Of a stretch of DNA of 64,000 nt, positions 24,868-33,199 are shown one piece after another. The notes under the pieces are model-generated. The model was not told where the DNA came from. It ran no database searches and was given only the letters and a program-made list of their open reading frames with translations. Made by a program: the position numbers and the translations under genes. Origin of the DNA: Clostridiales bacterium (GTDB taxonomy: Bacteria; Bacillota; Clostridia; Peptostreptococcales; Acidaminobacteraceae); NCBI GenBank assembly GCA_016933835.1, contig JAFGAC010000031.1:62001-126000 (forward strand). The letters run 5' to 3'. Within the stretch, counting starts at the first letter, position 1. Each line of letters begins with the position of its first letter.

Positions 24868-26394
24868 CTACTTGATAATAATTTCCTTAGTCACTTCACG
24901 ATGTAATTGATGTGATTTAACAAGTTCAAAAACCTTGTTGATATCATAGTACATAACTCGGTCTTCGCCTAAGCTTGTTACATTTTCTCTTACTATATTA
25001 TACGCTATTTTTGTTCCTTTTCCAAGTTTTGCTCCATGATTAGCCAAATCGATCGCTTGGCAAGCTGAAAGTATTTCAATACTGATGACATTCATTGTAT
25101 TAAAAAGAATATCTCTAGCTTTTCTTGCAGCAATCGTTCCCATGCTGACATGGTCTTCCTGATTAGCAGAAGAAGGAATAGAATCTACGCTTGCAGGATG
25201 AGCCAAAATTTTATTTTCCGATACCAATGATGCAGCTGAATACTGGGCAATCATAAATCCAGAATTCAAACCACCATGTTTCGTAAGAAATGCAGGTAAT
25301 TCACTAAGAGCTGGGTTTACAAGCCTCTCAATTCTTCTTTCACATGAATTTGCATATTCTGCCAATGCAATTCCCAAATAATCAAAAGGAAGCGCCATTG
25401 GCTGTCCATGAAAATTCCCTCCTGAAATTGCTTCATTGTCTTCAGGGAATATTATTGGATTGTCTGTAACAGCATTGATTTCTATTTCAATTTTCGTTCT
25501 TATAAATTCAAGCGCATCTTTGCTCGCTCCATGAATCTGAGGAATACATCTCAAGGAATAGGCGTCTTGAACTCTAATTTCACCTTGACGAGTAGTGTTC
25601 TTTGAACCTTCAAGTATTTTCAGCATATTGGCAGCAGCATCAATTTGGCCCTTGTGAGGTCTCAACAAATGCACTCTTTCATCAAATGCATCTGTAATGC
25701 CACTTAAAGCTTCCATTGTCAAAGCGGCAGAAATATCAGCCACTTGAGAAAGCATTTGTGCATCATAATATGTCAACACCCCAACCGCAGTCATTACTTG
25801 CGTACCATTGATCAATGCTAGCCCTTCTTTTGAAGTCAATTCTATAGGTGTGAGTCCCGCTTTTTCCATCGCCGTTTTAGAATCCATTATTTCATTTTTA
25901 TATTTTGCTTCTCCAAGTCCTATAAGTGTCAATACCATATGTGCCAATGGTGCTAAATCACCACTAGCTCCTAGAGATCCTTTTTCAGGAATTCTTGGAT
26001 AAATATCGGCATTTATCATTTCAATCAAAGTTTCCAATGTTTCAAGTCTAATGCCTGAATTTCCTTTAGATAAAGCATTAGCTCTGAGCAGCATGATTGT
26101 CTTCACAATATCATCTTCGAAATAATTGCCAACACCACATGCATGGCTCATAATCAAATTCTTCTGAAGTTGCTTTGTTTCTTCCTGACTGATATTCACA
26201 TCAGAGAATTTTCCGAATCCAGTTGTTATTCCATACACTGATTTGTCTTCTTCAACAAATTTATCAACAACCTGTCTGCAAATCACAACTTTTTTCTTTG
26301 ATTCTTCAGTCATTTCTACCTTATAACCATGACGCGCCACTTTTACAGCGTCTTCAATCGTCAATGAATTTCCATCAATATAAATTTTATTCAT
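24868..26394 (-). CDS. hutH: Histidine ammonia-lyase
   Basis: A 508-residue enzyme that removes ammonia from histidine to give urocanate, the first step of histidine breakdown. The self-forming MIO cofactor motif Ala143-Ser144-Gly145 is in GSLGASGDLAPL. YGITTGFG, NGTQVM, QDAYSLRCIPQIHG and GNFHGQPMAL are further signatures. Length is normal. GGAGG lies seven bases before the ATG. No other hut gene is in this window, so urocanase would have to be elsewhere. The DUF896 gene follows. Confidence 0.95.
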   Translation of the reverse strand: MNKIYIDGNSLTIEDAVKVARHGYKVEMTEESKKKVVICRQVVDKFVEEDKSVYGITTGFGKFSDVNISQEETKQLQKNLIMSHACGVGNYFEDDIVKTIMLLRANALSKGNSGIRLETLETLIEMINADIYPRIPEKGSLGASGDLAPLAHMVLTLIGLGEAKYKNEIMDSKTAMEKAGLTPIELTSKEGLALINGTQVMTAVGVLTYYDAQMLSQVADISAALTMEALSGITDAFDERVHLLRPHKGQIDAAANMLKILEGSKNTTRQGEIRVQDAYSLRCIPQIHGASKDALEFIRTKIEIEINAVTDNPIIFPEDNEAISGGNFHGQPMALPFDYLGIALAEYANSCERRIERLVNPALSELPAFLTKHGGLNSGFMIAQYSAASLVSENKILAHPASVDSIPSSANQEDHVSMGTIAARKARDILFNTMNVISIEILSACQAIDLANHGAKLGKGTKIAYNIVRENVTSLGEDRVMYYDINKVFELVKSHQLHREVTKEIIIK

Positions 26395-26442
26395 AGCCCA
26401 TCCTCCCCAATTTTATTTGCAAAACAATTATAGCACAATTTG

Positions 26443-28248
26443 TTATTTATCATGTATAGGTTTAACCAAACATTTTTCAGAATACCCGATCAGGTCATAT
26501 CTATTTTCTTTAATAAGAGCTTCATGAACCAATCTTCTGTTTTTTGGATTTTTAAATTGCAATAGCGCTCGTTGCATTTTCTTTTCACCAACAGAGCTTG
26601 GGACATAAACCGCTTTCATATCTCTTGGGTCAATTCCTGTATAATACATGCATGTAGAAAGCGTTCCTGGTGTTGGGTAAAAATCTTGAACCTGTTCTGG
26701 TGTATAGTTGGTTTCTTTAAGATATTCCGCTAAACGTATGGCTGATTTCAAAGTACTTCCAGGATGAGATGATATCAAATAAGGAATGATATACTGGTCT
26801 TTACCTACTTCCTTTGTAATTTTATAAAATTCTTTTACAAAGTCTTTATACAGTTCTCCATCAGGTTTTCCCATATACTTTAAAACTTCATGGTCAATAT
26901 GTTCCGGCGCCACTTTTAGTTGTCCTGAAACATGGTGTTCAACAATTTCCTTGAAATATTTTCTCTTGTCATACATCAGGTAATCATATCTGATTCCCGA
27001 CCTGATAAAAACTTTTTTGACACCTTCCGTATTTCTAAGCGTTCTTAAAATATCCAAGTATTCTTCATGAGATACATCTAAATTAGGGCATTTTGTCGGA
27101 AATAGGCATTGTCTGTCTTTGCAACTGCCAAGTGTCAATTGCTTCTTACATGACGGTTGTCTAAAATTTGCCGTTGGACCGCCTACATCATGAATATAGC
27201 CTTTGAAATCCTTATGCCTTATCATTTCATCCGCTTCCTTGACTATTGAATCTTTTGATCGACTCTGTACTGCACGACCTTGATGAAAAGTAAGCGCGCA
27301 AAAACTACAGCTTCCAAAACAGCCACGATTGCTCACTATTGAAAATTTAACTTCTTCAATAGCTGGAACTGAACCTAATTCATCATACATAGGATGAACA
27401 TCTCGTGTAAAAGGCAATTCATAAACATAATCCAGCTCTTCTTGATCAAGTGGCATTATCGGTATGTTTTGAACGATATATCCTTTATCATGCTCCTGAA
27501 CCAATACTTTTCCTCTTATTGGATCTTGATTGTCATAAAATATTTTGAAATACTCAGCAAAAGTTTTCTTGCTTTCACTTATTTCTTTAAACGAAGGCAA
27601 CAAGATATAATCATAGACATTCTCCAATGAATGCGTTTTAAAACAAGTGCCTTTAATATGCTGAATATACTCAATATCAATGCCGTTGTTCATATACTCA
27701 GCAATTTCAAGTATTTGTTTTTCTGCCATTCCATAAACAAGCAAATCAGCACCTGAATCATATAAGACTGATCTTCTCAAACTGTCTTCCCAATAATCAT
27801 AATGAGGAAGCCTTCTGAGCGAAGCTTCAATTCCACCAATGATGACTGGACTGTCCTTGAAAGCCTGTTTAATCAAATTTGTATAGACAATGACTGCACG
27901 ATCAGGTCTTAGCCCCATTTTCCCACCCGGTGAGTATAAATCTGTTTTTCTTCGTCTTTTACTCGAAGAATAATGATTTACCATTGAATCCATATTACCG
28001 GCTGTAACTAAAAATCCTAGTCTAGGCTTCCCTAGACTTTTAATGTCCTCGAGATCTGTCCACTTTGGTTGACTAATAATTCCTACTTTATATCCAGCTC
28101 TTTCCAATACCCTGGCAATCAAAGCGCCACCAAATGAAGGATGATCTATATAAGCATCCCCACTGACCAATATAAAATCTAAAGCATCCCAACCTTTAGA
28201 TTGAATTTCAAATTTACTTACAGGTAAAAAATCCTCGTAATTTCTCAT
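26443..28248 (-). CDS. ygiQ: YgiQ-family radical SAM protein
   Basis: A 601-residue radical SAM enzyme of the YgiQ/UPF0313 family. The N-terminal B12-binding-like region begins [20 protein letters not shown]. The SAM cluster motif is Cys310, 314 and 317 in [12 protein letters not shown] second cysteine-rich segment is [24 protein letters not shown]. The C-terminal part includes [16 protein letters not shown] and [18 protein letters not shown]. The substrate of the family is not settled. It is monocistronic, with AGAGGTG before the ATG. It diverges from the riboswitch-M23 transcription unit. Confidence 0.93.
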   Translation of the reverse strand: MRNYEDFLPVSKFEIQSKGWDALDFILVSGDAYIDHPSFGGALIARVLERAGYKVGIISQPKWTDLEDIKSLGKPRLGFLVTAGNMDSMVNHYSSSKRRRKTDLYSPGGKMGLRPDRAVIVYTNLIKQAFKDSPVIIGGIEASLRRLPHYDYWEDSLRRSVLYDSGADLLVYGMAEKQILEIAEYMNNGIDIEYIQHIKGTCFKTHSLENVYDYILLPSFKEISESKKTFAEYFKIFYDNQDPIRGKVLVQEHDKGYIVQNIPIMPLDQEELDYVYELPFTRDVHPMYDELGSVPAIEEVKFSIVSNRGCFGSCSFCALTFHQGRAVQSRSKDSIVKEADEMIRHKDFKGYIHDVGGPTANFRQPSCKKQLTLGSCKDRQCLFPTKCPNLDVSHEEYLDILRTLRNTEGVKKVFIRSGIRYDYLMYDKRKYFKEIVEHHVSGQLKVAPEHIDHEVLKYMGKPDGELYKDFVKEFYKITKEVGKDQYIIPYLISSHPGSTLKSAIRLAEYLKETNYTPEQVQDFYPTPGTLSTCMYYTGIDPRDMKAVYVPSSVGEKKMQRALLQFKNPKNRRLVHEALIKENRYDLIGYSEKCLVKPIHDK

Positions 28249-28415
28249 TTAACACCTCTACTTTGATTCATTAAGGATATTCTAACTTATAACTTTAAAT
28301 AATGGAATAATATTATGCCCTGCTTAATTAATTGCGCTACCATCTTCTTACGTCTATTTTGAAGATTAAGTTGTCTAATCCACTCAGAATACGGTTTACA
28401 TATTTTTTAAAAATC

Positions 28416-28444
28416 TTTACAATCAATATGTCCCATGTTATAAT
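28416..28444 (+). promoter_or_regulatory. Promoter of the c-di-GMP riboswitch transcript
   Basis: TTTACA (28416-28421) and perfect TATAAT (28439-28444) with a 17-base spacer, about 30 bases before the aptamer. Confidence 0.8.
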
Positions 28445-28477
28445 TTACGCAAATAGCAGATTTTTTTCTTGTTCTTT

Positions 28478-28580
28478 CCAACGATAAAGGCAAACTTTGT
28501 GAAAACAAAGGACGCAAAACTATAGGACCTTACCTTTAGGGTATGGTAGCCAGTTCTCGAATTAGAGAGATTTTTTGTTG
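28478..28580 (+). ncRNA. Cyclic-di-GMP-I (GEMM) riboswitch
   Basis: The conserved core of the GEMM aptamer is present in order: ACGATAAAGGCAAAC, the P1b hairpin CTTTGT-GAAA-ACAAAG with its GNRA tetraloop, GGACGCAAAACTATAGGACC, then GGTATGGTAGCC containing the TATGG half of a tetraloop receptor. A short hairpin (TTCTC-GAATTA-GAGAG) and six T follow at 28553-28576 as a possible intrinsic terminator. Outer CCAAC (28479-28483) and GTTGG (28576-28581) could also pair. The only downstream plus-strand genes are the M23 peptidase and bactofilin. Confidence 0.92.
28553..28576 (+). terminator. Possible riboswitch expression-platform terminator
   Basis: A five-base-pair hairpin TTCTC/GAGAG with six-base loop is followed by ATTTTTT directly after the aptamer. 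The stem is short. Its 5' arm overlaps bases that would close the aptamer, so ligand binding could disfavour it, but the direction of control cannot be settled by eye. Confidence 0.5.
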
Positions 28581-28778
28581 GTCAAAAAATTTTATGATCA
28601 ATGCCAGAACTCCCTTGTCTTTAGTCATGGGTAATTCAAAAAGTACTTTTTAACTTTGAGGATGTACTTCCTTAACAAATAATATTACATCTCTTTTACA
28701 TATATTACCTTTAATGACTTTTATTTTAGTTTTTTTGTATTTTTCTGATAAATAATCTTTATCAAAATTCATTTTCTA
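28581..28778 (+). other. Non-coding stretch between riboswitch and M23 promoter
   Basis: About 200 bases with no convincing reading frame; the longest start-to-stop run with any shape is 19 codons from 28592. CCCTTG...CATGGG (28613-28632) can form a short mismatched hairpin, and AAAAAGTACTTTTT is a palindrome. This would be leader RNA if the riboswitch transcript reaches the M23 gene. Confidence 0.5.
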
Positions 28779-28833
28779 TTGAAAATTCTATAAGAAAGGT
28801 GTTATATTTAAATAGGTATCAAATAATAACACC
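28779..28833 (+). promoter_or_regulatory. Second promoter of M23-bactofilin operon with inverted repeat
   Basis: TTGAAA (28779-28784) and TTATAT (28802-28807) with a 17-base spacer lie just before the M23 gene. A perfect 8-bp inverted repeat, GGTGTTAT (28798-28805) and ATAACACC (28826-28833), flanks the -10 box and expected start point. It could be a repressor operator or an mRNA hairpin next to the ribosome binding site. Confidence 0.55.
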
Positions 28834-28844
28834 GGAGATTAAAA

Positions 28845-29852
28845 ATGATTTTTTTCAAAAAACTCAAGCAATTAAAATCTTATAAATTTACAATCATGAT
28901 TATTCCTGATGCCAATAAAAAAGTCATTCAACTCAATTTGAGCAAACTTTTTTTATACACTATGTTAGGGATAACCGTTATCATAAGCTCCTATTTTGTA
29001 ACGAAAAATATTTATTTGGAATCTTTGAATGACTATTACGTTTCATACAGCAATGGTTTGAATGATGAAATAGCAGTCAGAGATGATAAAATTGAAAAAT
29101 TGTATGCTTTAAGAGCTGAACGCGAAAATGAAATGGCATATCTAAAAGATTCTCTCAATACATCTGCCCTATATTTTGAAGAAAAATTAGGCGAACTTCA
29201 TGATCTTGAAGGAGAAGTCAATTCCCTCCTTGTAATGATCAACGATCGCGGTGATACGGCACTGAGTATTCCAATAAGCCGATCTATCGATCAATCAACA
29301 TTGCTTGCCATAAATGAAGAAAAAATCAATGAACCTACTGCTATAGATGAAGTGAAAAATCTTGTCGATGAAGATGAAATATCACTCATGATTAAAAATC
29401 AAATTGATCAGTACAAGAATTTAATTGATGATGTTTCTTCTCAACTGAGTTTTCTGGAATGCTATCCAGATTATTCCCCTGTTAATGGTTATATAACTTC
29501 AAATTTTGGATACAGAAGAGATCCTTTTACTGGTCTTACTGATTATCATAAGGGTGTGGATATTGCTGCACCAAAGGGATCAAAAATTTATGCGGCAGCA
29601 TCAGGTGTTGTAACTTATGTCGGTTATAATGGAAATTATGGCAATATGATTGTTATTTCTCATGGATATGATTATGAGACAGTCTATGCACATAACAGTG
29701 AAAATTTAGTAGCTGTGGGTGATCAAGTAACAAAAGGTGATTTGATTGGATATGTAGGTTCTACCGGAAGAAGTACTGGTCCGCATGTTCATTTTGAAGT
29801 TCATTTTGAAGGTACTCAAATCAATCCAAGAAAAACATTAAATGACTATTAG
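28845..29852 (+). CDS. Membrane-anchored M23 (LytM-type) metallopeptidase
   Basis: A 335-residue cell-wall peptidase. Cytoplasmic N-terminus, one membrane segment (~35-53), a coiled-coil region (~72-130), a linker, and a C-terminal M23 domain (~215-330). The zinc and catalytic residues are present: His235 and Asp239 (YHKGVDIA), His283 (YAH), His314 and His316 (GPHVHFE). It would cut peptidoglycan cross-bridges outside the membrane. GGAG is seven bases before the ATG. A bactofilin gene follows 11 bases later, a pairing known in bacteria that shape their wall. A c-di-GMP riboswitch lies upstream. Confidence 0.93.
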   Translation: MIFFKKLKQLKSYKFTIMIIPDANKKVIQLNLSKLFLYTMLGITVIISSYFVTKNIYLESLNDYYVSYSNGLNDEIAVRDDKIEKLYALRAERENEMAYLKDSLNTSALYFEEKLGELHDLEGEVNSLLVMINDRGDTALSIPISRSIDQSTLLAINEEKINEPTAIDEVKNLVDEDEISLMIKNQIDQYKNLIDDVSSQLSFLECYPDYSPVNGYITSNFGYRRDPFTGLTDYHKGVDIAAPKGSKIYAAASGVVTYVGYNGNYGNMIVISHGYDYETVYAHNSENLVAVGDQVTKGDLIGYVGSTGRSTGPHVHFEVHFEGTQINPRKTLNDY

Positions 29853-29863
29853 GAGGTTTAAAA

Positions 29864-30253
29864 TTGTTTAAAAATGAACCAGTCAATAAAAAAATAAGCA
29901 GCGAAACTTATGACGTAATAGTAGGTAAAAGTTCGAAATTAGATGGTAATATAAGCAGTGAAGGTTCAATCCGAATTGAAGGGATTGTTACTGGAAATGT
30001 TGAAGCACAGGGAAACTTGATTGTTGGTCCAGATGCCAAATTGAATGGCGATATAAGATGTAAAAACATTGAAATTTCTGGAGAAGTAAAAGGCAATGTT
30101 GTTTGCACAGGTCATCTTAAAGTTTATGCACAGGGAATTTTATATGGAGATATAGAAGTAACTTCTTTCAATATTGAAGAAGGCGGCTTATTCGATGGAA
30201 ATTGTAAAATAGAAACAATCAATAAAACTAAAATTGAACTGCCTAAGAAATAG
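29864..30253 (+). CDS. Bactofilin family cytoskeletal protein
   Basis: A 129-residue protein with a right-handed beta-helix pattern of short glycine-rich repeats (SKLDGNISSEGSIRIEGIVTG..., DAKLNGDIRCKNIEISGEVKG). Bactofilins polymerise without nucleotide at the membrane and position wall enzymes. The start is TTG at 29864, with AGGAGG seven bases upstream that overlaps the M23 stop. The protein probably scaffolds the M23 peptidase encoded just before it. A terminator follows. Confidence 0.92.
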   Translation: MFKNEPVNKKISSETYDVIVGKSSKLDGNISSEGSIRIEGIVTGNVEAQGNLIVGPDAKLNGDIRCKNIEISGEVKGNVVCTGHLKVYAQGILYGDIEVTSFNIEEGGLFDGNCKIETINKTKIELPKK

Positions 30254-30276
30254 AGAGATTTGATTCTCTCTTTTTT
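30253..30276 (+). terminator. Terminator of M23-bactofilin operon
   Basis: GAGAGA-TTTGAT-TCTCTC followed by a run of six T, starting at the bactofilin stop codon. Confidence 0.85.
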
Positions 30277-30370
30277 ATATTTTATTGGCAGAGCACTTGT
30301 GACTTTGTCGTGATAGTTTTGATTTCCATAATTATTTTTATTATAAAATCCAGTAGTGAGGTAGAATACC

Positions 30371-31081
30371 ATGAAAAGAATTTTAGGTAATTTAAGAAAA
30401 ACAATTCAAGAAAACAATCTTATCAATGACAAGGATAGAGTAGCTGTAGGTGTTTCAGGAGGCAAAGATTCGATGTTGCTTCTTTACTCACTAAAAAAAT
30501 TGCAAAATTTCATCCCTATCGATTTTGAATTAGAAGCTTTTTTTGTTGATCTTGGCTTCTCTGATTTCCCAATAAATATTATCGAAGATTTTTGCACTTC
30601 TTTAGATGTGCCATTGAATATTGTAAAAACAACTATTTCTGAAGTTATCTTTGATATACGAAAAGAATCCAGTCCCTGTTCACTTTGTGCAAATATGAGA
30701 AAAGGCGCTCTGCATGATGCCGTCATAAAAAAAGGATTCAACAAGTTGGCACTTGGTCATCATCAAGATGACGCTGTTGAAACATTGTTCATGAATATGA
30801 TTTACACTGGTCGGATCAATACATTCATGATGGATACTTATTTATCTAGAGCAGACATTCATGTCATCCGCCCATTTATAACAACGGCAGAAAAAGATAT
30901 CATTCACTCGACAAAGGCGAATGACATTCCAATTGCCAAAAATCCTTGTCCAATGGACAAAAATACAAAAAGAGAAGAAATAAAATTTCTCCTCAATGAT
31001 TTCTACCACAACTTCCCTGAATCTCGAAAAAACTTTGTTACTGCAATCAACAATCCAAATCATGTACAATTAATCAAGTAG
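30371..31081 (+). CDS. TtcA-like PP-loop tRNA-thiolation protein
   Basis: A 236-residue ATP-pyrophosphatase of the TtcA/TtuA group. The PP-loop is VSGGKDSMLLL (~29-38). CSLCANMRKGAL holds a CxxC for a possible Fe-S cluster, and GHHQDDAVET is the second ATP-site motif. NPCPMDKNTKRE near the C-terminus supplies a third cysteine typical of TtcA. Such enzymes add sulfur to tRNA bases (for example 2-thiocytidine), but the exact base here is not determined. It stands alone between the bactofilin operon and the convergent flavodoxin-like gene. Confidence 0.88.
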   Translation: MKRILGNLRKTIQENNLINDKDRVAVGVSGGKDSMLLLYSLKKLQNFIPIDFELEAFFVDLGFSDFPINIIEDFCTSLDVPLNIVKTTISEVIFDIRKESSPCSLCANMRKGALHDAVIKKGFNKLALGHHQDDAVETLFMNMIYTGRINTFMMDTYLSRADIHVIRPFITTAEKDIIHSTKANDIPIAKNPCPMDKNTKREEIKFLLNDFYHNFPESRKNFVTAINNPNHVQLIK

Positions 31082-31098
31082 CTGAAGCTGCTTTTTTT
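31077..31098 (+). terminator. Terminator of TtcA-like gene
   Basis: AGTAGC-TGAA-GCTGCT (one wobble pair) followed by seven T, overlapping the stop codon. Confidence 0.82.
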
Positions 31099-32141
31099 TA
31101 TATCCAATGGCTCTCTTCATTTATATGTCTTGCAAATTCTTCTGCAATTTTTTCAAAATTATCTATTTTCAATATCTCACCTGCATCATTTGCATTGGCA
31201 TTGATTGAAAAATTTGGCGGCAATCTAAATCCCTTATTGATGGTCAATGCACCAATCAACTGTCTCAATGGCGAATCGCTTCCGCTATTCCCTGAAACAA
31301 CTATCGCAAAGATATTTTTCTCAATTAAAGAATGTCTCCTATACAAAACTGTCAATCGATTAATGACTGCCATCAATTTTGCACTGATTGCATCATTGTA
31401 ATTGGGTATCAACCATAAAATAGCATCTGCATTTTTTATTGCAGGAAGAATTTCTTTAACCATTATCCCACCATAGAAACAACTGTCTTGCTGTGCATAA
31501 TATTTGCAAGTCTTGTAGGAGCAACCTCTGCAATCCAAAACAGTGCCATCCTCTACATGTATTTCCTGATATTCAATTTTCAAATTTTTAGATACTTCTC
31601 TCCAAAAAATATGCGTGTTTGAAATATCAGGATTTGAATTTGCATGAAGCACCAGTAATTTGGGATTATCAATGTGTTTTTTTTCATATTTCTGAAGTCT
31701 TTGAATCAATTTTTCTATTAATTTGACAAATGTCTCATCTTTAGTCAACCCTAATTTATTTGACCACTTGTTTAAATTATCTAAATCTCCTAGTGCTTCA
31801 ATAAGTGGCTTTCCTATGACTGTCGCACCCATATTATTGCCGATAAAGGCAATTTCTTTTGCAATTTTCTTTGTATACAAAACACCTGATGAATAAACAA
31901 CCATTGCAATATAAGAGCCCTTAAAGCTCTCTTTGTCTATTAAATAGAGTTCATGCAAAAATGTCATCACTTCAAAATCCATTCCGATTTCATCAGCTTC
32001 CAAAAAAAACAATATTTTTGAATTTTTATAATTACCTTCAATATCTAGCGACATGTCTATAATATTTTTATCAATGGCTTCTATAACTTTCTCCATCTTT
32101 TCTGATAACTTTCTTTTTTTAATCAGTTTTATTTTCATCAT
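31098..32141 (-). CDS. Flavodoxin-fold protein with cysteine cluster
   Basis: A 347-residue protein. The second half (~160-345) has the NADPH-dependent FMN reductase/iron-sulfur-flavoprotein pattern: KLLVLHANSNPDISNTHIFW, then DCRGCSYKTCKYYAQQDSC with Cys204, 207, 212 and 221, and IKNADAILWLIPNYNDAISAKL. The first half (SKILFFLEADEIG, YIAMVVYSSGVLYTKKIA) looks like a second, degenerate flavodoxin-like domain. A redox role is likely; the substrate is unknown. Its start overlaps the dehydrogenase-like gene by 23 bases, so the two are translationally coupled. It is the last gene of the HD/NadD-like operon. Confidence 0.7.
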   Translation of the reverse strand: MMKIKLIKKRKLSEKMEKVIEAIDKNIIDMSLDIEGNYKNSKILFFLEADEIGMDFEVMTFLHELYLIDKESFKGSYIAMVVYSSGVLYTKKIAKEIAFIGNNMGATVIGKPLIEALGDLDNLNKWSNKLGLTKDETFVKLIEKLIQRLQKYEKKHIDNPKLLVLHANSNPDISNTHIFWREVSKNLKIEYQEIHVEDGTVLDCRGCSYKTCKYYAQQDSCFYGGIMVKEILPAIKNADAILWLIPNYNDAISAKLMAVINRLTVLYRRHSLIEKNIFAIVVSGNSGSDSPLRQLIGALTINKGFRLPPNFSINANANDAGEILKIDNFEKIAEEFARHINEESHWI

Positions 32142-33195
32142 AATAACTCACCATCTTATCAAATGAATCTTCAATTCTTTCCATCAGCTTTTCAGGTATT
32201 TCTTCAACATTCATCATAAATCCAAATTCAGTCATTTTGCCCTTCATTCCATAATAAAATCCATTGATATACTGAGAAGAATAAGTTGCTTCACCTCTTA
32301 AATAAGATAAAATTGAAAGTGCTCCTGAAGATATCGCAGGAGCGATATAAGGTTTAAATCCCAGCTTTCTTATTGTAAGATTAGCTTCCACTGTCACTTG
32401 AGTCAATTCTTTTGAAAGTTCATCATCATAATCTTCAACGCTGTTTGCCACGATCAATTCGCTCCCATGAGGACCATATATTCTTCCTTTTTCCTTAAAG
32501 TCATTTACTTGCATTTTTTTTGAAAAATAAAGTGCTCGGGCAAACATTACTCCTTGTCCAAATCCGGCAATCTGTGAAGGCAATAGTGCGCCATCACTTC
32601 TTTCAAGCGCCACTTTGCAAAGCAAATCAACGGGATCAGAAACGATTAAAAACAAACCTTTATACTCTTTTTCTTTAGCTGACTTCACATAAGCCGTAAG
32701 AATTTCACTGTTACCTTTGAATTGGACTTTCCTTACATCTACCGCTTCATCCCCTATGTCAGGTACTGATCGGCTAGCAGTGAAAATAACCACATCTGAA
32801 TTGAATATCTCATCTTCAGAAATTATTTCAATTGGTATATCAACGTCAAAATTCTCACTGTATATTTGATTCATTTCCATCTCATACCTCATACCACGCT
32901 CTTTCCCAGGATTATAAATGTTGATTGATTCAATGGTAGGATGACCTAGAAGTTTCAACCCCAACAATAAATTTCCTCCAACATCTCCAAGGCCGATAAT
33001 TGTAACAGTATAAGATTCTTTCAGATAATTTTTTATTCTATCACTATATTTTCTATTTATTTTTTGGACGTACTCTTTTTTATCCAAAAACGGCTTCTTG
33101 ATATTCAAATAATTCAAAGATTCTTCTTCATCCAACATCCGTAAATTGTTTACTACAATAGAATCTCTTCCCGTATCAGTAAAAATTTTTTTCAT
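32119..33195 (-). CDS. Lactate/malate dehydrogenase-like NAD-binding protein
   Basis: A 358-residue protein with a Rossmann motif VTIIGLGDVGGNLLLG (~64-79), VVIFTASRSVPD as coenzyme loop, IVSDPVDLL (in place of NPVD) and IYGPHGSELIVANS, where His243 matches the catalytic histidine of LDH/MDH. The usual D-x-x-R helix is altered (GFGQGVMFARALYF lacks the aspartate), so the standard proton relay is incomplete and the substrate may differ. An extra ~55-residue N-terminal segment precedes the NAD fold. It lies four bases after the 1628-residue gene. Confidence 0.8.
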   Translation of the reverse strand: MKKIFTDTGRDSIVVNNLRMLDEEESLNYLNIKKPFLDKKEYVQKINRKYSDRIKNYLKESYTVTIIGLGDVGGNLLLGLKLLGHPTIESINIYNPGKERGMRYEMEMNQIYSENFDVDIPIEIISEDEIFNSDVVIFTASRSVPDIGDEAVDVRKVQFKGNSEILTAYVKSAKEKEYKGLFLIVSDPVDLLCKVALERSDGALLPSQIAGFGQGVMFARALYFSKKMQVNDFKEKGRIYGPHGSELIVANSVEDYDDELSKELTQVTVEANLTIRKLGFKPYIAPAISSGALSILSYLRGEATYSSQYINGFYYGMKGKMTEFGFMMNVEEIPEKLMERIEDSFDKMVSYYDENKTD

Positions 33196-33199
33196 TTAA

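Noticed and set aside
28592-28651. 19-codon frame between riboswitch and M23 gene
   Set aside because: No ribosome binding site and no recognisable peptide; treated as leader RNA.
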